The notes beneath the pieces were generated by a model, which was given only the letters and a program-made list of their open reading frames with translations, made no database searches and was not told the DNA's origin. The position numbers and the translations under genes are program-made. A stretch of 64,000 nt of DNA from Blautia caecimuris (lineage in GTDB: Bacteria; Bacillota; Clostridia; Lachnospirales; Lachnospiraceae), in the NCBI RefSeq assembly GCF_024622975.1, contig NZ_JANJZT010000019.1, forward strand, positions 21,014 to 85,013, read 5' to 3'. Shown here in pieces: positions 1 to 8,999 of the stretch. Numbering within the stretch: the stretch's first letter is position 1; the number at the start of each line of letters is the position of its first letter.

Positions 1-14
1 TCTCTTTTATAGCA

Positions 15-43
15 TTGTAAAACGCATTGTTTTGGCGTATAAT
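15..43 (+). promoter_or_regulatory. Promoter of the alpha/beta hydrolase gene
   Basis: A TTGTAA -35 element (15-20) and a perfect TATAAT -10 element (38-43) are separated by exactly 17 bases. The predicted transcript starts about 30 bases before the ribosome binding site of the hydrolase gene at 79. Confidence 0.65.
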
Positions 44-78
44 AATTGCAGTCAGATCACGTGAAAAGGAGGTCTCAT

Positions 79-1032
79 ATGAAGAAAAACAAGAACCGTC
101 TAACCACATTTGTAGTGCTGTTCTCCTCCGCAACAGCCATCATCCACATTGCAAACAAGATCATTGCCGCATCTGCATCTCTGAAGGAAATGCTTGATTC
201 CAACAGACGTAACTATTATAAATGGCGTTTTGGAGAAATTTTTTATACAAAAAAAGGAAGCGGAAGTCCTGTTCTCCTTATCCATGATATGCTTCCCGGA
301 GCCTGCGGCTATGAATGGAACAGAATCGAAGAAGAGCTTGCCATGGAACATACGGTATACACCATTGACCTTCTGGGATGCGGACGCTCTGAAAAGCCGG
401 GAGTGACCTATACAAATTTCGTCTATGTACAGGTAATCTGCGACTTTATCAGAAATGTGATCGGAGAAAAAACAGATGTGATCACAAGCGGTTTTTCCGG
501 CTCCTTTGCCGTTATGGCCTGCCGCAATGAAAAAAATCTTTTCAACAGACTGATTCTTGTGAATCCGCCTGCCCCCGGCAACCTGACACAAATGCCGTCC
601 AGAAAAGACCGTCTGCTGAAATATTTCCTGGAAATCCCTGTATTTGGAACTCTTGTTTATCACATTATTGTTTCCAGAGTAAATACTTCGGACTTTTTTA
701 TTGAAAACATGGTTTTTGATCCCTTCCATATGGATCAGAATCTTCTTGATGCTTATTATGAAGCTGCTCACAGAGGCGGATGTCAGGCAAAGGCAGCCTA
801 TGCCAGCAAAGCTTCCCGCTTTATGAACATTAATATCCTGCCTGCATTAAAGTCCATTGACAACAGTATTTTTATTATTGAAGGAGAAGCTGAAAATAAC
901 GGAGCTGCTGTTGTAGACAGCTATCGAAGCATCAATCCTTCTGTGGAATCTGTTACGATTCCTCATACCAGGCATCTTCCCCATATGGAAGATCCGGAAA
1001 AATTCCTGGAACAGATCGGGATTTTCCTGTAA
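79..1032 (+). CDS. Alpha/beta hydrolase, membrane-anchored
   Basis: A 317-residue alpha/beta hydrolase-fold protein. The ATG at 79 is chosen because AAAGGAGG lies just upstream; an in-frame ATG at 46 has no such site. Residues about 8-30 form a hydrophobic segment, probably an uncleaved membrane anchor. The fold is shown by the oxyanion-side stretch LIHDMLPG, the nucleophile elbow GFSGS with Ser140, and a C-terminal HTRHLPHMEDPEKF stretch carrying the likely catalytic His. The acid residue is less clear. The family includes esterases, lipases, peptidases and haloperoxidases, and the substrate cannot be read from sequence. It stands alone, with its own promoter and a shared bidirectional terminator, and converges on the DUF4340 operon. 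Confidence 0.85.
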   Translation: MKKNKNRLTTFVVLFSSATAIIHIANKIIAASASLKEMLDSNRRNYYKWRFGEIFYTKKGSGSPVLLIHDMLPGACGYEWNRIEEELAMEHTVYTIDLLGCGRSEKPGVTYTNFVYVQVICDFIRNVIGEKTDVITSGFSGSFAVMACRNEKNLFNRLILVNPPAPGNLTQMPSRKDRLLKYFLEIPVFGTLVYHIIVSRVNTSDFFIENMVFDPFHMDQNLLDAYYEAAHRGGCQAKAAYASKASRFMNINILPALKSIDNSIFIIEGEAENNGAAVVDSYRSINPSVESVTIPHTRHLPHMEDPEKFLEQIGIFL

Positions 1033-1095
1033 CATACTGACAACTGAATTGTATATGATCCTGCAGCTGTTTTTCCACACAGCTGTCTGTACAGA

Positions 1096-1129
1096 GAATG
1101 CCCCCGGAAATTAATTTCCGGGGGCATTC
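1096..1129. terminator. Bidirectional rho-independent terminator
   Basis: A perfect 15-base inverted repeat (1096-1110 and 1115-1129) with a TTAA loop and a GC-rich core lies between the convergent hydrolase and DUF4340 genes. The tails on either side are not strongly U-rich, but the position and stem strength fit a shared terminator. Confidence 0.75.
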
Positions 1130-1163
1130 CGCATTCTGTAATCATAACCAGTAATTTTACGGG

Positions 1164-2804
1164 TCAGGATGCTTCTTGGCTTTCTTCAGAAGAATCTGTA
1201 TTCAGCATTTCCTGATATGCGTCTGTAAGATCACGTATATCCATTTTGTTTACAAGATAAACCTTATCACCTGTCACTGCTGCATAAAAGCTGGAATCGT
1301 ACTCATAATAGCTTACGGTTGTTTTCTGTCCCTCTGTATCAGTGAAAACAAAGGTAAAAGCAGCAGCTTCATCCGGCGTATACTCCTCTGTCAGGCGTTC
1401 CTGACCTGCCATATTAATCAGTTTGTTATAGAAAGTAGTAAATACTGTTTCCTCAATTTCCTTTCCATCAAGAACATAGGAAATTTTTTCCGCTTCTGCA
1501 GTCCCGGTCTTTTCATCAGAAGTATTTTCCGCTGCATCTTCATTTTCTTTATCTGTATCTGCAGCAGCTTCCCCGGTGTCACCGGAACCCTCTTCTTTCT
1601 CGGATCCGGCGCTTTCTTCCGTACTGTCTTCTGTATTTTTTGCGGTTTCTCTTGTAACCTGTACGGTATGAGCTCCGTCCTCAGACTGAACTTCAAGACT
1701 GTCCAGATTATTGACAGTCAGATAATTTACTGTCAGACTGTAAAAATCTGAAATATTCTTGTCTACAATATCTGTCAGAGAAGTCTCTGGTATTGTATAC
1801 ACCTGTTTACTGTCATTGACTTTCACATAACGGTTTCCGTCAATCTCATCTCCCACATAAATCACAAGCTGCTTTTCCACCTGGGGCTTTTCTTCAGCTT
1901 CCCCAGAGTCTTCCGCCTCTGATGCTGTCTCTGTCTTATCTTCACTCTCAGATGCCCCTGTAGCGTCCGTATCTGCCTCTGCATCCTCTTCCGCAAGATA
2001 AGTTGCGGTAATTATTGCATACGGGTCATCAAAGCCGTATTTGGCCTGATCTGTGCAGTTATAGTCTACAAAGTCCCCGTAGGTGAGAGAACCTATGGCA
2101 GAGGTTACTGTTCCCGCCTTGGAGGTATCTGCCTGCTCAGAGGTTTTTCCGTCAGAAACATACCAGTACAGGCTGTCATCGTCCTGAGAAAGCTGATAAC
2201 CGTTTTCTTTTTCCACTTTTACATCTTTAATGGTTGCTGAGGTTACTGCCGGGAAGCTTTCCGCCTGCGCAAACTCATAGGAAGTTCCCATAAACGGTTC
2301 CAGAGATACAGCGGAAACAAGATAAATATCTTTGTCATCCTCTGATTTTTTCATATAATACTGACCGGAAGCTTCATTTTTCATTCCTACCTGAAGAATG
2401 ATGCGATTTCCATCCTCTTCCGTGAGAGTAATCTGATTCTGAGGTTTATCCAGATCATATTCGCTGAGATCCCCGGGATTTTCAAGCTTCTGGTCTGCTG
2501 ACAGCGCTGTCAGTGCATTTACCGCGCCGTCAAGAGTATCCTGACTTACCGGAAAATCCGGCTCGTCTTTTTTTACCCACTTGTCTCCATCCTTCTCAAA
2601 AACCTCTTCTGCTCCCTCTGTGCCGTTAAAAGAGACAGAAGTAATTTTTTCCGAATCCATTTCTACGACGCTGACACTGGTATCTGCTGCCTCAGCTTCT
2701 TTTTCTTCCTGGGAATCCACATAGGAAGTAACTCCTATGTAGGTTCCTGAAAGAACAGCCAGTACAGCAACTCCGGAAATCAGTTTTACTGTCTTGCTCT
2801 TCAT
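1164..2804 (-). CDS. DUF4340 domain-containing protein of a GldG-type ABC system
   Basis: A 546-residue protein with one N-terminal membrane segment (about residues 6-26) and a long extracytoplasmic part. The start is the ATG at 2804, preceded by AAAAGGAG; it overlaps the stop of the upstream gene in a TAATG arrangement, which implies translational coupling. The body carries repeated DUF4340-type segments such as WVSDGKTSEQADTSKAG and DFVDYNCTDQAKYGFDDPYA. Two strongly acidic Ala/Glu/Ser/Thr-rich stretches (about residues 275-310 and 395-440) look like disordered linkers. DUF4340 proteins regularly travel with GldA/GldF/GldG-like ABC genes, as here. The molecular role is not established; it probably acts with the exporter outside the membrane. 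Confidence 0.85.
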   Translation of the reverse strand: MKSKTVKLISGVAVLAVLSGTYIGVTSYVDSQEEKEAEAADTSVSVVEMDSEKITSVSFNGTEGAEEVFEKDGDKWVKKDEPDFPVSQDTLDGAVNALTALSADQKLENPGDLSEYDLDKPQNQITLTEEDGNRIILQVGMKNEASGQYYMKKSEDDKDIYLVSAVSLEPFMGTSYEFAQAESFPAVTSATIKDVKVEKENGYQLSQDDDSLYWYVSDGKTSEQADTSKAGTVTSAIGSLTYGDFVDYNCTDQAKYGFDDPYAIITATYLAEEDAEADTDATGASESEDKTETASEAEDSGEAEEKPQVEKQLVIYVGDEIDGNRYVKVNDSKQVYTIPETSLTDIVDKNISDFYSLTVNYLTVNNLDSLEVQSEDGAHTVQVTRETAKNTEDSTEESAGSEKEEGSGDTGEAAADTDKENEDAAENTSDEKTGTAEAEKISYVLDGKEIEETVFTTFYNKLINMAGQERLTEEYTPDEAAAFTFVFTDTEGQKTTVSYYEYDSSFYAAVTGDKVYLVNKMDIRDLTDAYQEMLNTDSSEESQEAS

Positions 2805-4315
2805 TATGCTTTTCTCCTTTTCAGCCATACACAGAATCCAATTACAAGGAATACTCCCGGAATCAGGCCCATTGTACAGATTTTCCAGAAGCTTACGTCA
2901 TAAGCAGTAGGTGTGAGAGCGGTTACCTGCAGACTCTTGGATGGAATAGAAACTGTCTCTGCCTCATCAGAGCTGCACATCCAGTTCAGAGATTCCATGA
3001 TCAGCTGTTCATTTCCTCCTGCTACTGCCGCATTGATCTGGCTGTCCATCAGGTTTGCCGTAGAATAATAAATAATCTGCGTCTGTTTATCGTCTTTAAG
3101 AGTTTCTGTAATACTTACTCCCAAATCAAAGGGACCTGCAATATCTTCTTCTGTTTTTTCCAGGGTTTCACTGTTTAGATCCACCTTGGAATATGCGCTG
3201 TCAGAGGTTGTCAGAATGCTGTCAATTGTCACAGTATCTCTTACACTGTCCAGTTTACGGATACCCTGTGCATATGGCGCAAGAACAAAATATCCTTCTG
3301 ATGCAAAACCGGATACAGGCTCTGCACTTTTCACTTCAGGAACAATATAATACGGCATCTGCATTGCATAGTGCTGTGCGTCTCCTTCAATAACAATTCC
3401 GTCAGCCCGCTCTACGCCGTAGTTTTCCAGAACAGCGTCAAAGTTTTCCATGGACTCTTCTGTGTAATCAGAGAAGATCATTGCTTTTCCGCCGTTTTCC
3501 AGATATTCAAGAATTGCATTTTTCTCATCCTCAGAAATATCTGTTGCCGGTGAATTGATCATCAGGCAGGCAGTATCTTCCGGCACGCTTTCTTCTGTAA
3601 GAAGATTCAGGGAGCGGATTTCAATATTTGCCTTTTCAATATCCTCCCGGATGGAAGCGTCCAGATCTTTTTCTCCATGTCCGTCCAGTGTATAAAGAAC
3701 CGGCAGGTTTTCTGAGGTCACGTAGGAAATGGCGCTGGTGATCTGGCCTTCTCCGTCAAATCCTGTGGTAGTATAGCTGTAAGTATTATAATCCACAGAA
3801 GATTCGTAAATCTCGCCATAATCCACAACCTTGCTTCTTTCTCCACATTCAACGATCAGGCTGTTTGAGGAAACCTCTGCGTCTGTATACTCTGAAGTAA
3901 ACTTGGGATTGACAACAGGATCTTTCTTTTCTACCTTAATATGATCAGATGCTTCCTCATATTTTTTCAGAAGCTTGCTTACCGTTTCATCCTCAGCTCC
4001 GCTCTGAGCGATCTGATAAATAGTTACGTCCTTATCCAGTTTTTTAAGAAAATCTTCCGTCTGTTTTCCAATGCTGAAAAGCTTCTGATCACTGACATCT
4101 ATCTCGGAATATTTTGTCGGCAGAGCATTCACGATCATATTGAGCACTATAAAGATCACTATAAAGATCACACTGATCAGCATACTGTAGGAACCGTTTT
4201 TGATGTATTTTCCGTTAAAACTGGATTTTATTTTTTCTTTAAAGGATTTTTTCTCTGAGATTCCTTTATTTTTCTTTTCCGGCTGCTTCTTTTTCGGTTT
4301 TTCTTTTAATTTCAC
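2804..4315 (-). CDS. GldG-family ABC auxiliary protein
   Basis: A 503-residue membrane protein of the GldG / ABC-type uncharacterised transport family. A GTG at 4315 is the preferred start because AAGGAGG sits 8 bases upstream; a GTG at 4324 would overlap that site. A Lys-rich cytoplasmic tail (residues 1-35) precedes a membrane segment near residues 42-60. A large extracytoplasmic domain follows, with the GldG-like sequence LPVLYTLDGHGEKDLD and a later LEYLENGGKAMIFSDY. A C-terminal membrane segment ends in WLKRRKA. In Bacteroidetes GldG supports gliding and secretion; in Firmicutes the role is unknown. It lies 4 bases behind the permease gene and overlaps the DUF4340 gene by one base. Confidence 0.85.
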   Translation of the reverse strand: MKLKEKPKKKQPEKKNKGISEKKSFKEKIKSSFNGKYIKNGSYSMLISVIFIVIFIVLNMIVNALPTKYSEIDVSDQKLFSIGKQTEDFLKKLDKDVTIYQIAQSGAEDETVSKLLKKYEEASDHIKVEKKDPVVNPKFTSEYTDAEVSSNSLIVECGERSKVVDYGEIYESSVDYNTYSYTTTGFDGEGQITSAISYVTSENLPVLYTLDGHGEKDLDASIREDIEKANIEIRSLNLLTEESVPEDTACLMINSPATDISEDEKNAILEYLENGGKAMIFSDYTEESMENFDAVLENYGVERADGIVIEGDAQHYAMQMPYYIVPEVKSAEPVSGFASEGYFVLAPYAQGIRKLDSVRDTVTIDSILTTSDSAYSKVDLNSETLEKTEEDIAGPFDLGVSITETLKDDKQTQIIYYSTANLMDSQINAAVAGGNEQLIMESLNWMCSSDEAETVSIPSKSLQVTALTPTAYDVSFWKICTMGLIPGVFLVIGFCVWLKRRKA

Positions 4316-4328
4316 TCTTCCCACCTCC

Positions 4329-5192
4329 TTAATTCCAACGTCTCTTTACAATGGACTGTACAGTGAGAAACATGCATACTGCAATGACAGAAAGGAAGTA
4401 TACAATTCCATTCACATCAAAAATTCCATTTGCAAAATTGTCAAAATGTCCGCTTATGTTAAATATCTGAAGGGCTTTCTGGATGCCGCCTGCAAAAAAG
4501 CTGCTGTTCACCACATAAACAACTGCAAGAGCAGCCTCTCCGATCAGGCAGATCACTGCAGAAATCAGGAAGTTTTTGATCATTGTATAAATAATGATCG
4601 AAGCCGCCAGCATCAGAAGACCAAAGGTAATGCAGGTAGACAGAGCGCCTTCAGAGAAAAAGGAAGAGATTCCGTTCATCATAAAAAAGGCAAACAGAAA
4701 TACAAAGGTCAGCACTGCCGCAATAACCTGGCTTTCTGTAAGGGAGGAAATAAACGCACCTATGGCAAGGTTTGCGCATCCCAGAAGAAAGAATCCAAGG
4801 ATTCCTGTATATGCAGTTCCAAAAGATACGGTTCCGAATTTTGACATTACCAGAGGATACAGGCAGATGATCGCCATGGGAATTGCAAAGATGGTTACCA
4901 GGGCAAGGTACTTGCCCATAACGATCTTTCCCACAGAAACAGGAGCCGTAAGAAGAAGCTGGTCTGTTTTCTGTTTTCGTTCCTCTGCCAGAGTCCTCAT
5001 GGTAAGAATCGGCACACTGATCAGAAATACAAAGGTCAGAGCGCTTAGTGTATACTCAAATCTGGGATAAGCAGCATCCAGCTGATAGGCAGAAAAATAA
5101 ATTCCTGTCAGTAAAAGTATAAAAAAGATAAACAGATATCCGATCATTGAGGTAAGATAGCTTCTCAGCTCTCTTTTATAAACTGCTGTCAT
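4329..5192 (-). CDS. ABC-2 family permease (GldF-like)
   Basis: A 287-residue integral membrane protein with about six hydrophobic segments, typical of ABC-2 permeases. The sequence RTLAEERKQKTDQLLLTAPV (about residues 66-85) is a hallmark of the GldF / ABC-2 permease group. The start ATG at 5192 has GAGGAGG upstream and lies inside the 3' end of the ATPase gene (17-base overlap), so the genes are translationally coupled. It should form the membrane channel of an exporter-like ABC complex with the adjacent ATPase and the GldG-like and DUF4340 proteins. The substrate is unknown. Confidence 0.9.
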   Translation of the reverse strand: MTAVYKRELRSYLTSMIGYLFIFFILLLTGIYFSAYQLDAAYPRFEYTLSALTFVFLISVPILTMRTLAEERKQKTDQLLLTAPVSVGKIVMGKYLALVTIFAIPMAIICLYPLVMSKFGTVSFGTAYTGILGFFLLGCANLAIGAFISSLTESQVIAAVLTFVFLFAFFMMNGISSFFSEGALSTCITFGLLMLAASIIIYTMIKNFLISAVICLIGEAALAVVYVVNSSFFAGGIQKALQIFNISGHFDNFANGIFDVNGIVYFLSVIAVCMFLTVQSIVKRRWN

Positions 5193-6225
5193 GTTTATCC
5201 GCCTCCTCTGTCATGTTTTCTGATTCTCTGATCACAGCTTCTGCTTCTTCAGCTGTTTGTATCCGGTTATCTGTGTCAGATGAATCCTTTTTATTATCCT
5301 CTGTCAGTTCAAGGAAAATCTCCTCCAGAGAAATCTTCTGAGACTGCATTTCCAGAATCGGACAATGATTTTCTGCCATTTTAAAGAATACTTCTTCACG
5401 GATATCCGCATTTTCTTCTGTGGAGACAGTCACATTCCAGCCCTCCTGGTCTGATTTTTTCTCTATGGAGATTTCCTTTACTCCGGAAATTTCTTCCAGA
5501 AGCTGACGGATACGGCTCTTTTCTCCTTTTACCAGAAGATTCAGATTGTTGGAGCCTGCTGCCAGTTTTCCAAGATTATCAGGAGTATCGCTTGCCACAA
5601 GCTTTCCGTGAGAAATGATCAGTACATAATCGCAGACCGCACTGACCTCAGAAAGAATATGAGAGCTTAAAATAACCGTATGCTTTTTTTTCAGACTTTT
5701 GATCAGATCTCTGATCTCTATGATCTGCTTCGGGTCAAGTCCTACAGTTGGCTCGTCCAGTATGATAACCTCCGGATAACCGAGAATTGCCTGGGCAAGT
5801 CCCACCCTCTGACGATAACCTTTGGAAAGATTTTTGATCAGACGGTTTTTCATATCTGTAATTTTCACCATATCCATGACCTCTTCGATCATGGCTTTTT
5901 TCTTGTCTTTTGGGATTTTTTTCAGATCCGCTGCAAATTTCATATATTCCAGAACGGTCATATCGAAATAAAGCGGTGGCTGCTCGGGAAGATAACCGAT
6001 GCATTTTTTTGCCTTTTCCGGCTCCTCCAGAATATCATGTCCGTCTATGGTTACTGTACCTTCTGTAGACGCGATATAGCCGGTGATCATATTCATTGTT
6101 GTAGATTTTCCTGCACCGTTTGGACCAAGAAATCCATAAATTTTGCCTTTCTCTATCTGAAAAGAAAGGTGGTCAACTGCTGTATGGTCTCCATACCGTT
6201 TGACCAGATTGCTGACTTCAATCAC
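5176..6225 (-). CDS. ABC transporter ATP-binding protein (GldA-like)
   Basis: A 349-residue ATPase of the ABC-2 exporter class. Walker A is GPNGAGKSTT near residue 34, the signature is LSKGYRQRVGLAQAI, and Walker B is VIILDEPTVGLDP; an SSHILSEV switch region follows. The GTG at 6225 is used because AAAAAGGAGGAG lies just upstream. The C-terminal 45 residues form a charged, probably disordered tail, longer than usual for the family. It is the first gene of the operon ATPase-permease-GldG-DUF4340. No clear promoter could be assigned; the operon follows rsmG after 124 bases. Confidence 0.92.
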   Translation of the reverse strand: MIEVSNLVKRYGDHTAVDHLSFQIEKGKIYGFLGPNGAGKSTTMNMITGYIASTEGTVTIDGHDILEEPEKAKKCIGYLPEQPPLYFDMTVLEYMKFAADLKKIPKDKKKAMIEEVMDMVKITDMKNRLIKNLSKGYRQRVGLAQAILGYPEVIILDEPTVGLDPKQIIEIRDLIKSLKKKHTVILSSHILSEVSAVCDYVLIISHGKLVASDTPDNLGKLAAGSNNLNLLVKGEKSRIRQLLEEISGVKEISIEKKSDQEGWNVTVSTEENADIREEVFFKMAENHCPILEMQSQKISLEEIFLELTEDNKKDSSDTDNRIQTAEEAEAVIRESENMTEEADKHDSSL

Positions 6226-6257
6226 TGAACTCTCCTCCTTTTTCCCTGATTGTATGG

Positions 6258-6284
6258 AAGGCGGACTCTGTGTTTGTCCGCCTT
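6258..6284 (-). terminator. Hairpin between rsmG and the ABC operon
   Basis: A perfect 9-base stem (6258-6266 with 6276-6284) with a 9-base loop lies between the end of rsmG and the ABC ATPase start. There is no U-rich tail on the minus strand, so termination is uncertain; it may attenuate or simply stabilise the rsmG message. Confidence 0.4.
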
Positions 6285-6349
6285 ATGAATATTCTATGAA
6301 AAAGTTGTGATAAAAGTAGGGGAATTGTGTGATGATTTTGTGAAACCAG

Positions 6350-7072
6350 TTATACAAGAGGTTCTTTCAAAGGTGTTCCTGCTTTTCGGGGATATTTTCC
6401 CGATGTGGATTTTACTTTTTCAATCACTACCAGAGATCTCTGGATCTCTGAATCCGGAAGACTGAAATAAACCACATCCCTGATTTTTCCTCCAAGGATT
6501 TTTACTGCTTTTTCCGCCTGCTCTGCCTCTTCCTGAACCGTTCCCGACTTATAGGAAATAAAGCTTCCGCCAACCTTTACATAGGGCAGGCAGTATTCAG
6601 AAAGAGTTGCCAGATTGGATACTGCTCTTGATACGCAAAGATCAAAGCTTTCTCTGTAGGCTTTGTTTTTTGCATATTCTTCTGCTCTTCCGTGAACAGC
6701 CGTAATATCTGTCAGCTTTAAGAGATCAAAGGTCTCCTCCAGAAAGTTCACCCTTTTTTTCAGGGAATCCAGAAGGCAGGCTTCCAGATGAGGAAATACG
6801 ATCTTCAGAGGCACTCCCGGAAATCCGGCCCCTGTTCCCACATCCATCATACGTTTTACTTTTTTTATGTCAACTGCTTTTACACAGGCAAGACTGTCCA
6901 GAAAATGTTTTACAAGCACCTCCTGAAATTCTGTAATCCCTGTCAGGTTCATGACCTTGTTTTTTTCTACAAGATACTCATAAAAATCCACAAACTGCTG
7001 CCTCTGTTCCCCGTCCAGGACAATGCCCATTTCCTGACAGCCCTGATCCAGTACACTTAAATCGTATGCCAT
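6350..7072 (-). CDS. rsmG: 16S rRNA (guanine527-N7)-methyltransferase RsmG
   Basis: A 240-residue protein, the normal length for RsmG (GidB). It methylates N7 of G527 of 16S rRNA in the cytoplasm using S-adenosylmethionine. The SAM-binding motif is MMDVGTGAGFPGVPLKIVFP (about residues 68-87), followed by SLKKRVNFLEE and the family motif SRAVSNLATLSEYCLPY. The start is the ATG at 7072 (MAYDLSVLDQ), which has AAGGAG 7 bases upstream; the longer open frame reads into mnmG and is not used. The gene follows mnmG by 19 bases, the classical origin-proximal order. Loss of RsmG function gives low-level streptomycin resistance in several bacteria. Confidence 0.95.
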   Translation of the reverse strand: MAYDLSVLDQGCQEMGIVLDGEQRQQFVDFYEYLVEKNKVMNLTGITEFQEVLVKHFLDSLACVKAVDIKKVKRMMDVGTGAGFPGVPLKIVFPHLEACLLDSLKKRVNFLEETFDLLKLTDITAVHGRAEEYAKNKAYRESFDLCVSRAVSNLATLSEYCLPYVKVGGSFISYKSGTVQEEAEQAEKAVKILGGKIRDVVYFSLPDSEIQRSLVVIEKVKSTSGKYPRKAGTPLKEPLV

Positions 7073-7091
7073 AATCTTCTCCTTATCTGAT

Positions 7092-8984
7092 TTATTGTCT
7101 GCCTTTTCTGTACTGTTCCAGATATACAAGCAGTACCGATACGTCTGCCGGTGAAACACCGGAAATCCTGGATGCCTGTCCAATGGAAACCGGTCTGTAG
7201 GCTTCCAGCTTCTGTCTTGCCTCAATACGAAGGCTTCCAACCTTTTCGTAATCAAGATCCTCAGGAATCTTTTTTGTTTCCAGCTTTTTAAACTGTTCCA
7301 CCTGTTTCATCTGGCGTTTAATATAACCGTCATATTTCAGGTTGATCTCTACCTGCTGTTTGACATCCCACGGAAGCTCAGGTCTTTCTTTATCAACAGC
7401 AGCCAGATCGTCATACGTAAGCTCAGGCCTTCTGATCAGCTCTGCAAGCGTTGTTCCGGACTTCAGAAGAGTGCTTCCTTTTTCCTCAAGAAGCTTCTGA
7501 ACCTCAGGCGTTCCTCCAATAGTCACATGTTCGGTTCTTTTTATTTCTGCCTCTATTGCCTTTTCTTTGTCCAGTGTTTTCTGCCAGGTTTCCTCCTGGA
7601 TCAGCCCGGCTTCATAGCCCTTTCTGCGAAGTCTGAGGTCTGCGTTGTCCTGTCTGAGAAGCAGCCTGTACTCTGCACGGCTTGTCATCATCCGGTAAGG
7701 CTCATGGTTTTCTTTTGTTACAAGGTCATCAATAAGAACACCTATATACGCCTCTGAGCGATCCAGAACCAGCATTTCTTTCCCTTTCAGCTTCAGCGCT
7801 GCATTAATGCCTGCAATCAGTCCCTGGGCTGCCGCTTCCTCATATCCGGAGCTTCCGTTAAACTGCCCCGCGCTGAACAGGCCTTTTATATTCTTAAATT
7901 CCAGTGTAGGATAAAGCTGCCGGGGATTGATGCAGTCGTATTCAATAGCATAGGCATTTTTTACGATCTTTGCATTTTCCAGTCCGGGAACAGAATGATA
8001 CATGGCATCCTGAACGTCCTCAGGAAGAGAACTGGACATTCCTCCCACGTACATTTCATTTGTATAAAGTCCTTCCGGCTCAATAAATACCTGATGGCGG
8101 TTTTTATCAGCAAAGCGTACTACCTTGTCCTCAATAGACGGGCAGTATCTGGGTCCTGTTCCCTCGATCGTACCGGAATAAAGGGGTGAACGGTCCAGAT
8201 TGTTCCGGATGATCTCATGAGTTTTTTCATTTGTGTAGGTCAGCCAGCAGGATTTCTGCGGAATCTGTACAGCTTCCGGATCTGTGGAAAAAGAAAACGG
8301 CACAACTCTTTCATCTCCAAACTGCTCTTCCATTTTTGAATAATCAATGGTATTTCCTGCAATACGGGCCGGTGTTCCTGTCTTAAACCGGAACATTTCC
8401 ACTCCAAGCTCTTTCAGCGAATCTGTCAGGTAATTTGCTGCCTGCAGACCGTTAGGACCAGTATAGTCACTGACATCTCCGTAAATGCAGCGGGATTTCA
8501 GATAAGTTCCTGTACACAGGATTACCGCACGGCAGTGGTAAACAGCGCCTGAGTAAAGCTCCACACCTGTAATCCGGTTCTCCTCTGTAAGAAGTCGGGT
8601 TACTTCTCCCTGTCTTATGGTCAGATGCTCCTGATTTTCCAGTGTTTTACGCATTTCATTGCTGTAAGCCTGTTTATCTGCCTGCGCTCTCAGTGAATGA
8701 ACCGCTGGTCCCTTTGATTTATTCAGCATTTTTGACTGAATAAAGGTCTTGTCAATATTCTTTCCCATTTCGCCGCCAAGAGCATCCACCTCTCTTACCA
8801 GATGCCCCTTGGAGCTTCCTCCGATATTTGGGTTACAGGGCATAAGGGCAATGCTGTCCACACTTACTGTAAACATTACTGTCTCAAATCCAAGTCTTGC
8901 CGCTGCCAGGGCTGCTTCACAGCCTGCGTGCCCTGCCCCCACAACAACAATGTCACAATTTTTTTCCAACCTCTTTGCGCACAT
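7092..8984 (-). CDS. mnmG: tRNA uridine-5-carboxymethylaminomethyl(34) synthesis enzyme MnmG
   Basis: A 630-residue FAD protein (GidA). With MnmE it installs the carboxymethylaminomethyl group on U34 of certain tRNAs, using glycine or ammonium and methylene-THF. The N-terminal FAD motif is [20 protein letters not shown], followed by [20 protein letters not shown]. The conserved [11 protein letters not shown] and the C-terminal [16 protein letters not shown] / [14 protein letters not shown] region are present. The ATG at 8984 (MCAKRLEKN) is preferred because GGAGG lies 8 bases upstream; the ATG at 8999 has no good site. It follows mnmE immediately and precedes rsmG. Confidence 0.96.
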   Translation of the reverse strand: MCAKRLEKNCDIVVVGAGHAGCEAALAAARLGFETVMFTVSVDSIALMPCNPNIGGSSKGHLVREVDALGGEMGKNIDKTFIQSKMLNKSKGPAVHSLRAQADKQAYSNEMRKTLENQEHLTIRQGEVTRLLTEENRITGVELYSGAVYHCRAVILCTGTYLKSRCIYGDVSDYTGPNGLQAANYLTDSLKELGVEMFRFKTGTPARIAGNTIDYSKMEEQFGDERVVPFSFSTDPEAVQIPQKSCWLTYTNEKTHEIIRNNLDRSPLYSGTIEGTGPRYCPSIEDKVVRFADKNRHQVFIEPEGLYTNEMYVGGMSSSLPEDVQDAMYHSVPGLENAKIVKNAYAIEYDCINPRQLYPTLEFKNIKGLFSAGQFNGSSGYEEAAAQGLIAGINAALKLKGKEMLVLDRSEAYIGVLIDDLVTKENHEPYRMMTSRAEYRLLLRQDNADLRLRRKGYEAGLIQEETWQKTLDKEKAIEAEIKRTEHVTIGGTPEVQKLLEEKGSTLLKSGTTLAELIRRPELTYDDLAAVDKERPELPWDVKQQVEINLKYDGYIKRQMKQVEQFKKLETKKIPEDLDYEKVGSLRIEARQKLEAYRPVSIGQASRISGVSPADVSVLLVYLEQYRKGRQ

Positions 8985-8999
8985 TCCTCTGTCCTCCAT

